DNA of 7,733 bases from Campylobacteraceae bacterium (GTDB lineage Bacteria; Campylobacterota; Campylobacteria; Campylobacterales; Sulfurovaceae), in assembly GCA_027083075.1 (NCBI GenBank), contig JALWQQ010000053.1, positions 1-7,733 on the forward strand. Reading direction: 5' to 3'. Positions 1 through 4,847 of the stretch are shown here, in pieces (position 1 is the stretch's first letter; the number at the start of each line of letters is the position of its first letter). The notes under the pieces were generated by a model. That model worked only from the letters and a program-made list of their open reading frames with translations, did not search any database and had not been told where the DNA came from. The translations under genes were made by a program, and so were the position numbers.

Positions 1-1
1 A

Positions 2-874
2 CTTGTCGCGCCTATGTGCGCTGAAGCGGGGGTGCGCAAGGCGGTGGTGCGCACTACCGCCGAGGCGCAAAAGATACTCGAATATTTCGATGAGGTGCTC
101 ATCTTGTGCGATCGCGCCGTTGCGCATCCAAAGTTGCGTTTCGCACTGAACGACTTACGCGATATCGCACAGGCCGAAGCGGGTAGCCGCGTGGATTTGA
201 AGATCGATACGGGGATGCACCGCAACGGCATAATGTTTGAGCAGATCGCGCAGGCTAAAGAGGCGATCGCAAAGCAAGGGTTGGCGCTTGTCGGTGTCAT
301 GACACACTATCGAAGCGCCGATGAGCTTGGAAGCGCGTATGCGTGGCAGAAGCGGCGGTTTGAAGAGGTGAAGGCACGTTTTGCCGATAAAGAAGTGCAG
401 TTTCACTCGCACAACTCCGCAGCACTCTTGCGATGCGATGCTTTCGATGAGGATTTCGCGCGCGTTGGTATCGCTCTCTATGGCTACAACGAACTGCCTA
501 TGTGCTTTGGTCACTTCGATCTGCGTCCGGTGATGAGGCTTTGCGCCAAACGTATCGCGACGCGTCGTTTACGCAAGGGGGAGCGCATCGGCTACGGCGG
601 CGATTTTGTCGCACCGTGTGATATGACGGTCTCGACTTATGATATCGGTTATGGCGACGGCTGGCGACGCGGCGATAGCGCCGATGCTTATGTGACCGCG
701 GAAGGACTGCCGATACTCGGGCGGGTATCGATGGATATGATTGTATTGGAAGGCGACAAAGAGAGGGTGTGTATCTTTGATGATGCGCAAAAACCGGCAC
801 GACACTACGGCACGATTTCATACGAGATCACTACGGCACTCTCGAAAGAGATAGAAAGAAAGATTGTTTCGTGA
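2..874 (+). CDS. alr: Alanine racemase, 5'-truncated by window edge
   Basis: A PLP-dependent enzyme that interconverts L- and D-alanine in the cytoplasm to supply D-Ala for peptidoglycan. The reading frame is open from base 2, so the true start lies upstream; the N-terminal segment with the PLP-binding lysine is not in the window. The 290 visible residues carry fold-type III racemase motifs: [11 protein letters not shown] (about 194-229), holding the lysine (codon 200-202) and the substrate-carboxylate arginine (codon 221-223) expected for Alr; [38 protein letters not shown], with the presumed second catalytic base tyrosine at codon 650-652; and [11 protein letters not shown]. The size fits a full protein of roughly 340 residues. 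The stop at 872-874 is only 11 bases from the left boundary repeat of the integrated element, and the gene converges on ssrA. Identification is secure from the motifs. Confidence 0.93.
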   Translation, partial: LVAPMCAEAGVRKAVVRTTAEAQKILEYFDEVLILCDRAVAHPKLRFALNDLRDIAQAEAGSRVDLKIDTGMHRNGIMFEQIAQAKEAIAKQGLALVGVMTHYRSADELGSAYAWQKRRFEEVKARFADKEVQFHSHNSAALLRCDAFDEDFARVGIALYGYNELPMCFGHFDLRPVMRLCAKRIATRRLRKGERIGYGGDFVAPCDMTVSTYDIGYGDGWRRGDSADAYVTAEGLPILGRVSMDMIVLEGDKERVCIFDDAQKPARHYGTISYEITTALSKEIERKIVS

Positions 875-884
875 AAAGGTTTTT

Positions 885-900
885 ATGGTGGAGGTGAGGG
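885..900 (-). repeat. Left att-like direct repeat (copy of tmRNA 3' end)
   Basis: The plus-strand bases atggtggaggtgaggg are identical to 2053-2068, which end the tmRNA gene including its encoded CCA. Similarity continues weakly beyond the core: cgaac occurs at 905-909 and at the matching place 2073-2077, corresponding to the tmRNA T-loop. This is the displaced attachment-site copy, 11 bases after the alr stop codon. Confidence 0.8.
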
Positions 901-950
901 CTACCGAACTATATCGCTATAGCGTGCTTTGTGGCTATTAAGCCCTCTGC

Positions 951-973
951 GTGTACCAATTCGTGTACCACTT
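951..973 (+). repeat. Tandem cgtgtacca motif, left copy (possible recombinase arm site)
   Basis: The nonamer cgtgtacca occurs twice, at 950-958 and 962-970, exactly 12 bases apart. The 23-base block 951-973 matches 1898-1920 near the other end of the element at 18 of 23 positions, in the same orientation. Paired short repeats at both ends of an integrated element suggest arm-type binding sites of a tyrosine recombinase; that role is inferred. Read on the minus strand, both blocks encode a similar short peptide (K-x-Y-T-x-W-Y), so a decayed coding repeat is the alternative. Confidence 0.5.
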
Positions 974-979
974 GAGTTT

Positions 980-1009
980 GGGAACCGGGTTCAATTCTCC
1001 CTCATGACC
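980..1009 (+). repeat. Degenerate inverted copy of the tmRNA T-arm and 3' end
   Basis: The plus strand here reads like the tmRNA 3' region in the opposite orientation to ssrA: ggga, three differing bases, gggttc, one mismatch, attc, one extra base, then ccctca. The matching ssrA stretch is the T-arm, complement of about 2060-2086. With 885-909 it forms an imperfect inverted pair around about 70 bases. It no longer folds as a clean T-arm, so it is probably a fossil attachment site or a piece of another tRNA-like 3' end. The similarity is seen; the origin is inferred. Confidence 0.4.
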
Positions 1010-1010
1010 T

Positions 1011-1280
1011 TTACTTAAAGAGCTGAGAGTGCGTCCCCAGTCTCAAGAGTTCTAAAGTATTCTCTTCTATCCTGTAAACCACAAGAAGATCTCCGCTGAT
1101 ATGAAACTCTCTTGTATCTTTATAGTTTCCGGTCAGATTGTGATCTTTCGCTTCGGCGGGTAACTCTTCTTGATTTAGCAGCAAAGAGATATACATAAAA
1201 AGCTTTGCCGTATTGGTTGGGTTGAGTTGGGCTTTTTTGAGATCTTTTGTAAACACTTTATGTATGGCAATATCAAGCAC
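1011..1280 (-). CDS. RelE/YafQ-family mRNA interferase toxin
   Basis: Predicted ribosome-dependent endoribonuclease toxin of a type II toxin-antitoxin pair; family members cleave mRNA in the ribosomal A site. With the GTG start at 1280 it is 89 residues, close to E. coli YafQ (92). Residues lining up with the YafQ active site are present: H47 (KDHNL; YafQ H50), H60 (REFH; H63), D64 (SGDLLV; D67), H84 (GTHSQLF; H87) and F88 (F91). E58 stands where YafQ has D61, and Leu follows D64 where YafQ has Trp. The frame stays open upstream to a TTG at 1304, but GTG 1280 is preferred: it has an AGGA ribosome-binding site five bases upstream, its protein starts like YafQ, and it overlaps the antitoxin stop by 8 bases, the usual coupling in these operons. 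The gene looks intact. Whether it should be named yafQ is uncertain, so no symbol is given. Confidence 0.88.
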   Translation of the reverse strand: MLDIAIHKVFTKDLKKAQLNPTNTAKLFMYISLLLNQEELPAEAKDHNLTGNYKDTREFHISGDLLVVYRIEENTLELLRLGTHSQLFK

Positions 1281-1542
1281 CAACTTCCTTTTTGAGTTCG
1301 TCAAGCGATACTTTGGTCATGTTTTTGCCCTCTCTGGCTTCCTTAATCACCTGTGCGGTCTCATTATTGGGAATTTTGATTTGAAAAGGGATGCCTTGTT
1401 CCATCACCGCTTGAGCAAGAAATATATTGAATGCGTCACTGAGTCCCATGCCGTACTGTTTGAAGATCTCTTGGGCTTTCTTTTTCATTTCGGTATCGAG
1501 ATATACATTGGTTCTCGTCTTGTTGTTTGCTGTTGCAGTCAT
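1273..1542 (-). CDS. RelB/DinJ-family antitoxin
   Basis: Antitoxin partner of the adjacent YafQ-like toxin: it should bind and neutralise the toxin and repress the operon. The 89 residues have the DinJ layout: an N-terminal ribbon-helix-helix (strand TRTNVYLD at 9-16, then helices including MGLSDAFNIFLAQAV), the family phrase GIPFQIKIPN, and a charged C-terminal tail (about 64-89) that in DinJ wraps the toxin. ATG 1542 is chosen because it has an AAGGA ribosome-binding site and the protein begins like DinJ (86 residues). The frame extends 43 codons further upstream, but that extension runs through the promoter and is implausible. An alternative ATG at 1563 would lie at the predicted transcription start. 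The gene ends inside the toxin gene (8-base overlap), giving translational coupling. Confidence 0.9.
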   Translation of the reverse strand: MTATANNKTRTNVYLDTEMKKKAQEIFKQYGMGLSDAFNIFLAQAVMEQGIPFQIKIPNNETAQVIKEAREGKNMTKVSLDELKKEVGA

Positions 1543-1569
1543 ACCGATCCTTTGTGTTAACATGGTTCC

Positions 1570-1598
1570 ATTATAACACACAATATGTGTTTTGTCAA
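1570..1598 (-). promoter_or_regulatory. Sigma70 promoter of the toxin-antitoxin operon with spacer operator
   Basis: On the minus strand a perfect TTGACA (-35, 1593-1598) is followed after exactly 17 bases by a perfect TATAAT (-10, 1570-1575). Transcription should start near 1563, about 20 bases before the antitoxin ATG. The spacer holds an inverted repeat, ACACA-ATA-TGTGT (1578-1590), with further imperfect symmetry outside. An operator lying between -35 and -10 fits autorepression by the ribbon-helix-helix antitoxin, alone or with toxin, as known for DinJ-YafQ and RelBE. The promoter elements are seen; the repressor binding is inferred. Confidence 0.82.
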
Positions 1599-1679
1599 AT
1601 AGAGTTGATCCTTTATCAAGCTCTATCTTCTGCCCTCTTTTGTGTGTTTTAAAATATACGAGTATTATCAAATAGAAGA

Positions 1680-1823
1680 CTACTTGATCGGATGCAGCGA
1701 AAAGAATGTATAAAGATTTTGCATGGTTGCTTCTTTAGCAGTTTTACACTTGAAAGTGTTTTCGATTTTGGCTGCTTCATTGAATTTATTGTTAAGGTAA
1801 AAGCGGCGAAACTTTTTTGACAC
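1680..1823 (-). other. Short unrecognised open frame, possible gene remnant
   Basis: A 47-codon minus-strand frame beginning GTG at 1823 and ending TAG at 1680-1682. The product is basic and aromatic (begins VSKKFRRFYLNNKF, ends FFSLHPIK) and looks more protein-like than the overlapping longer frame at 1649-1918. I recognise no family, and no clear ribosome-binding site precedes the GTG. It may be the tail of a gene once carried by the integrated element, or chance. Low confidence. Confidence 0.2.
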
Positions 1824-1897
1824 TCATTGAAATTCTTTTTGAGTGAAGCAATAGCGGTGCACACTTCTTTTTTATTTATATGAAAAGTATAGCAAAG

Positions 1898-1920
1898 ATG
1901 TACCACTCGGTGTAGCACTT
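1898..1920 (+). repeat. Tandem tgtacca-type motif, right copy (possible recombinase arm site)
   Basis: This 23-base block matches 951-973 at 18 positions, including the spaced tgtacca and gtgta-cactt parts, in the same orientation. It lies about 130 bases from the right boundary repeat, while its partner lies about 50 bases from the left one. See the left copy for interpretation. Confidence 0.45.
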
Positions 1921-1932
1921 CAATTGCGCTTC

Positions 1933-2032
1933 AATGATTTTTTATGATGAGTAATGATGTATTATGATATGCTTGAAAGTACGGTTTTACCGATATTTGC
2001 AAAGGATAGTGATTTTTAATGATTTTTTATGA
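1933..2032 (+). repeat. 15-base direct repeat pair flanking 70 bases
   Basis: The sequence aatgattttttatga occurs identically at 1933-1947 and 2018-2032, 85 bases apart start to start. It lies between the right tandem motif and the ssrA 3' end. It could be a bending or accessory-protein site pair in an attachment arm, or the trace of a small duplication. A low-complexity T-run accounts for part of the match. Confidence 0.5.
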
Positions 2033-2052
2033 AGTGTTACTTTTAGTAGTCA

Positions 2053-2068
2053 ATGGTGGAGGTGAGGG
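2053..2068 (-). repeat. Right att-like direct repeat (functional tmRNA 3' end)
   Basis: Identical to 885-900. This copy contains the encoded CCA, the discriminator base and the 3' half of the acceptor stem, so it must be kept for a working tmRNA. It marks the boundary where the integrated element meets the rebuilt ssrA gene. Confidence 0.78.
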
Positions 2069-2423
2069 GAATCGAACCCCTGTCCCGAAACGGATAGGAC
2101 TATGACTCTACATGCTTAGACGGTGTTGCTCTCTCTCGTCGTGCTTCGCGCAACACCCAAAGCTACACACGACCAGCCGAAAGATTCGTCCGTCGGTATG
2201 GCGACCGACAGATATAGTCACGACGCGTCGACGCCCCGAAAACCGGCTATCGTGACCTTCGCCGGCGGGACGGCCCTAAAGCTTGGTTCACTTACGCTGC
2301 GTAAGCGTAAGCAGGGCGGTAATCTGTATTGTTTGCGTCTATTTTGTGTGGGCTTGATCACGCAGTGACCCGCTGCGGCATGCACATAGCCCCGACCGCT
2401 CCGGTCGAAACCAAGTCACCCCC
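2054..2423 (-). ncRNA. ssrA: Transfer-messenger RNA (tmRNA, 10Sa RNA)
   Basis: This one-piece tmRNA of 370 nt works with SmpB to free ribosomes stalled on mRNAs without a stop codon and to tag the unfinished protein for proteolysis. The mature 5' end GGGGGUG (from 2423) pairs with CACCUCC near the 3' end in a 7-bp acceptor stem (one G-U pair), followed by discriminator A and an encoded CCA (2054-2056). The T-arm is AGGGG, loop UUCGAUU, CCCCU. Just after the 5' end comes the conserved GACUUGGUUUCGAC tract of tmRNAs. The tag reading frame and its stop lie at 2292-2336. The gene runs opposite to alr and shares an upstream region with the porin gene. The 3' end is duplicated at 885-900 by element insertion, but the gene itself looks complete. 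Confidence 0.97.
2292..2336 (-). other. tmRNA tag reading frame (proteolysis tag ANNTDYRPAYAYAA)
   Basis: The resume codon GCA (2334-2336) follows UAGAC, and the frame reads ANNTDYRPAYAYAA before UAA (2292-2294). It resembles the Campylobacter/Helicobacter tags (ANNVKFAPAYAKAA type), but the usual Lys before the final AA is Tyr, and Arg stands before Pro. The codons GCU-UAC occur twice in a row. The end of the tag and the stop form a perfect 7-bp hairpin, CTTACGC and GCGTAAG (2291-2311), matching tmRNA helix H5. The C-terminal Ala-Ala used by ClpXP-type proteases is kept. Confidence 0.92.
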
Positions 2424-2525
2424 ATACTCAAAATGCTAAGCATTTTGAAGTGTAGAGTGAATAGTGAAGAGTGAAGAGTTTTTGTTGGCATTGTTTTGCA
2501 ATGCTCTGTTCACTCAACCGGGCGG
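2424..2525 (-). promoter_or_regulatory. ssrA precursor leader with hairpins and heptamer repeats
   Basis: Transcription from the ssrA promoter should start near 2519, leaving about 95 nt to be removed from the 5' end, presumably by RNase P. Four bases from the mature 5' end lies a near-perfect inverted repeat, 2428-2437 and 2439-2448 (core CAAAATGCT/AGCATTTTG). Further upstream is GCATTG/CAATGC with a 5-base loop (2488-2504). Between them are three and a half 7-base units on the plus strand: AGAGTGA, ATAGTGA, AGAGTGA, AGAG (2454-2478). Neither hairpin has a T-tract, so they are not good terminators. A role in processing is inferred. Confidence 0.55.
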
Positions 2526-2554
2526 ATAATAACACGTTTGTTGTGCTCTGTCAA
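2526..2554 (-). promoter_or_regulatory. Sigma70 promoter of ssrA
   Basis: On the minus strand TTGACA (2549-2554) and TATTAT (2526-2531) are separated by 17 bases, a near-consensus housekeeping promoter that suits an abundant stable RNA. It points away from the porin gene, whose GTG is 54 bases beyond the -35 box, so the two transcription units are divergent. Confidence 0.8.
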
Positions 2555-2607
2555 GTCCTTTTTTACATTTTTTGATTACCATAACGTAAATCGTATCGGA
2601 GCAGCTT

Positions 2608-4077
2608 GTGAAGATCATACACCTTTGGTTACTTATCTCTTCTCTTACCGTGTCGCTTGTTGCCAAAGAGAAAGGCGATTGGGCGCTTAACTGTAGCATG
2701 AAGATCCACTACAATGAGACGCCGGAGAGTGTAGGGCATTGGCGCGATTGGATTGAGGAGGGACATCTTTACGCAAGGCTACGTAGCCATTTTTTTGCCT
2801 ATCTTTGGGGCGACGAACTTAAAAAGAACGGCGATTATACTTCGCGAAAAAGCCACTATCAACTGGGCTTAGGCGCTAATCTTATCTACCGTTCCGCATA
2901 TCTGCACGGTTTTGGGTTTGAACTCGGATTCTTCGGCACCTACGGTGTCGGTACCTTGACACGAGATACGATACGCTTTGAGAAGTCGGGTAAAGATACC
3001 TTGAGTCGATACGATCTTTTGACCAAAGGCAAAAGGGGCTTTGTGGTGCCTGCACTGGCGTCTTTGCGCTATCGCTATGCGCGTGGAGAGATCGTTTTCG
3101 GTAGGCAAGCCGTCAATACCGTGCTGCTTAAAGCTAACGATAGCAAGATGGTGCCCAACACCTTCGAAGGTGTGACGCTTCAAGACCATTCGCTACCAAG
3201 CACCTTGCTTAAGGTGGGGTATCTTTATAAGCAAAAGCTGCGTGACCACAGCCGCTTTCATCACCTTTTGGCGTTTGGCGACGATCCGAGCGATCCCTAT
3301 AGTGCCTACAGCCAAAACGACGATGCGGCGATGCATCGCGGTTTGGGTCTAAGCATATTGCGTGCGCGAGGTATAGACGATAGGCTCTACTTTCTTTCTC
3401 TCAAAAACCATAGTCTGCCCGATACCGTAATCAAAGCGGAGTGGTACTATCTACCCCGACTGCTCTCGACTTTTGTTGTGGAAGGGAGCGCCCATTATGC
3501 GTTGGGTGAGTGGCGGCTCTTGCCCGCATTTCGCCTCTTGTATCAGTTTGACAAGGGTGCGGGCGCCATCGGCGGTGCCAATCTCAAAAAAGATGTACGC
3601 GGCTATAGCGATCCAAAGCGTATCGATGCAAGCATGGCGGCGCTTCGTTTGGATCTCGTACACGGGGATTGGAAGTTTCGTTTGGCGTATAGTGCCGTTG
3701 CAGATAAGGGGGATATCGTTGCACCGTGGCGCGGCTTTCCGACCGGCGGCTATACGCGTGTGATGGGGCAGTACAACTGGTATGCCGCCACAAAGACATG
3801 GGCGGCACAAGCGGAGTATGCACTCGGTTCTCTCGGAATCTTCGATCGTAGCAAGTGTATCGTACGCTACGGTATCCAAAACTATGACGATACCAAACCG
3901 GGTGTTCCGGTCGATAGCGATATACTCAATATCGATCTCTTCGCTAAAAGAGGAGACTTTTATACCCGACTTCGGTGGGGGCGACTCTTTGGTACTAAGC
4001 ACACCACCCCCTACGGCACGACAAAAGCCGACCCGCGGTATAATGAGATACGCTGGGAGTTCGACTATCTCTTTTAA
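2608..4077 (+). CDS. OprD-family outer membrane porin
   Basis: A predicted beta-barrel porin of 489 residues for passive entry of small solutes through the outer membrane. The first 19 residues form a signal peptide (MKIIH, hydrophobic core, LVA before KEK), leaving about 470 residues, a normal size for OprD-type barrels. Family phrases are visible: FGRQAVNT, then SKMVPNTFEGVTL (about 170-190), DDPSDPYSAY, and APWRGFPTGGYTRVMGQYNW near residue 380. The chain alternates polar and hydrophobic residues and ends in aromatic Phe (EFDYLF), the usual outer-membrane assembly signal. The start is GTG 2608, with GGAG six bases upstream. It is the first gene of an operon: modA follows after 9 bases, and modA's AAGGAG site overlaps the porin stop codon. 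This suggests the channel admits molybdate, tungstate or a related anion, but OprD channels vary and the substrate cannot be read from sequence. A clear promoter is not visible; TTTACA at about 2562 lacks a convincing -10 partner. Confidence 0.85.
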   Translation: MKIIHLWLLISSLTVSLVAKEKGDWALNCSMKIHYNETPESVGHWRDWIEEGHLYARLRSHFFAYLWGDELKKNGDYTSRKSHYQLGLGANLIYRSAYLHGFGFELGFFGTYGVGTLTRDTIRFEKSGKDTLSRYDLLTKGKRGFVVPALASLRYRYARGEIVFGRQAVNTVLLKANDSKMVPNTFEGVTLQDHSLPSTLLKVGYLYKQKLRDHSRFHHLLAFGDDPSDPYSAYSQNDDAAMHRGLGLSILRARGIDDRLYFLSLKNHSLPDTVIKAEWYYLPRLLSTFVVEGSAHYALGEWRLLPAFRLLYQFDKGAGAIGGANLKKDVRGYSDPKRIDASMAALRLDLVHGDWKFRLAYSAVADKGDIVAPWRGFPTGGYTRVMGQYNWYAATKTWAAQAEYALGSLGIFDRSKCIVRYGIQNYDDTKPGVPVDSDILNIDLFAKRGDFYTRLRWGRLFGTKHTTPYGTTKADPRYNEIRWEFDYLF

Positions 4078-4086
4078 GGAGTTACG

Positions 4087-4845
4087 GTGAGAGCATTGGT
4101 GTTATGGTGGGTTTTGTGTTCCGTGTGGCTCTTTGCGCAGCAGAGAGTAACGGTCTTTGCGGCAAGCGATCTGAAGTTCGCACTCGATACGATCGTTGCC
4201 GACTTTCAAAAACAGCACCCCGAAGCGAAGATCGATGTGATCTACGGCTCTTCGGGCAAGGGGAAACGACAGATCGAACGCGGCGCACCTTTCGATCTTT
4301 ACTTTTCTGCCAATATGGATTATGTCGAAGATCTCTATCGGAAAGGCTTGGTGGCAAGTAAGCCGAAACTTTATGCGATCGGGCGCTTGGTTCTCTGGAG
4401 TAAGTCCGACGACTTTAATGCAAGCAAGGGTTTTGAGAACTTGACCGCACCGTGGGTGCACAAGATCGCCATCGCCAACCCTGCGCATGCACCCTATGGT
4501 GAGAAGGCGAAGCAGGCATTGGAGCATCTGCACCTCTATGAGCGCCTCGCCGATAAGATCGTCATGGGTGAAAACATCTCGCAGACGGCGGGATTTATCT
4601 CGGTAAAAGCCGCCGATATCGGGATCATCGCACTCTCTTTGGTAAAAGCGCCGACGATCGCCGACTCACCCTATCATCGCTACTACCTGATCGACGCGTC
4701 GCTTCACGAGCCGCTCAGGCAAGGCTATGCGTTAACAAAACATGGCGCAAGCGTAGCGGCGGCAAAGGCACTCTACGAAGCGATCGGAAGCGACAAAGCA
4801 AAGGCGATTTTACGCCGTTACGGTTTTAGTGTCGAGGGAAAATAG
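4087..4845 (+). CDS. modA: Molybdate ABC transporter, periplasmic binding protein
   Basis: Periplasmic protein that captures molybdate (or tungstate) and delivers it to ModB. Of 252 residues, the first 17 (MRALVLWWVLCSVWLFA) are a signal peptide. The mature part starts with VTVFAASDL; S27 and S54/S55 (YGSSGKGKRQIERGAPFDL) sit where ModA serines hydrogen-bond the oxyanion. NPAHAPYG (Y137) resembles the Azotobacter-type ModA, which has Tyr where E. coli ModA has Ala. ENISQTAGFISVKAADIGI follows near residue 160-178. Where E. coli has a binding Tyr (GIVYGSD), this protein has Ala (GIIALSL). GTG 4087 is chosen because AAGGAG lies five bases upstream and the protein then begins with a proper signal peptide. 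modB begins two bases after its stop. Sulfate or tungstate binding is possible; the class-3 oxyanion protein assignment is firm. Confidence 0.92.
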   Translation: MRALVLWWVLCSVWLFAQQRVTVFAASDLKFALDTIVADFQKQHPEAKIDVIYGSSGKGKRQIERGAPFDLYFSANMDYVEDLYRKGLVASKPKLYAIGRLVLWSKSDDFNASKGFENLTAPWVHKIAIANPAHAPYGEKAKQALEHLHLYERLADKIVMGENISQTAGFISVKAADIGIIALSLVKAPTIADSPYHRYYLIDASLHEPLRQGYALTKHGASVAAAKALYEAIGSDKAKAILRRYGFSVEGK

Positions 4846-4847
4846 GC

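Larger units (their letters stand above)
1599..2052. other. A+T-rich stretch between toxin-antitoxin promoter and ssrA, no secure gene
   Basis: This interval of about 450 bases is A+T-rich and holds no gene I can defend. It contains the weak 47-codon frame (1680-1823), the right copy of the tandem tgtacca-type motif (1898-1920) and a 15-base direct repeat (1933-1947 and 2018-2032). It is also the region into which ssrA transcription would run. I see no strong hairpin plus T-run terminator for ssrA; the only small hairpin, CGGT-TTT-ACCG near 1982-1992, has no T-tract. Most of it is probably the worn arm of the integrated element. Confidence 0.6.
885..2068. mobile_element. Mini-island integrated at the tmRNA 3' end, carrying only a toxin-antitoxin pair
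   Basis: Seen directly: the 3' end of ssrA (2053-2068) is repeated without mismatch, in the same orientation, at 885-900, about 1.17 kb away. The DNA between is more A+T-rich than its neighbours and contains a toxin-antitoxin operon but no recombinase. Known: tyrosine-recombinase islands and prophages often use tRNA or tmRNA 3' ends as attB and rebuild the gene on one side, leaving a direct repeat at the other. Inferred: the segment is a reduced island, or a tiny element moved in trans. Excision between the repeats would join the alr 3' flank to ssrA with an 11-base gap. Supporting detail: a 23-base tandem motif occurs near both ends (951-973 and 1898-1920), as expected for integrase arm sites. 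Confidence 0.75.

Noticed and set aside
915..924. Ten-base palindrome cgctatagcg, resembling part of a ModE half-site
   Set aside because: Too short, lacks the second half with proper spacing, and lies far from the mod operon.
1543..1671. Upstream extension of the antitoxin frame by 43 codons
   Set aside because: It runs through the perfect -10/-35 promoter; ATG 1542 has a good ribosome-binding site and gives the family length.
1649..1918. Minus-strand open frame of 89 codons (GTG start)
   Set aside because: No ribosome-binding site, no recognisable motif, low-complexity A+T-rich translation, and it overlaps the right tandem motif; the 47-codon frame in another phase looks more protein-like.
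2123..2368. Plus-strand open frame of 81 codons
   Set aside because: It lies wholly antisense to the structured tmRNA gene; the open frame is a by-product of tmRNA sequence.
2428..2448. Hairpin beside ssrA considered as a terminator
   Set aside because: No T-tract follows on either strand and it lies in the ssrA leader, so processing or structure is more likely.
2562..2600. Possible ModE operator or promoter before the porin gene
   Set aside because: Only three complementary bases around ACG-TAAAT-CGT and no good -10 box; not enough to call regulation.
3451..4002. Long minus-strand open frame of 183 codons
   Set aside because: Shadow of the porin gene, which has clear signal peptide, family motifs and operon context.
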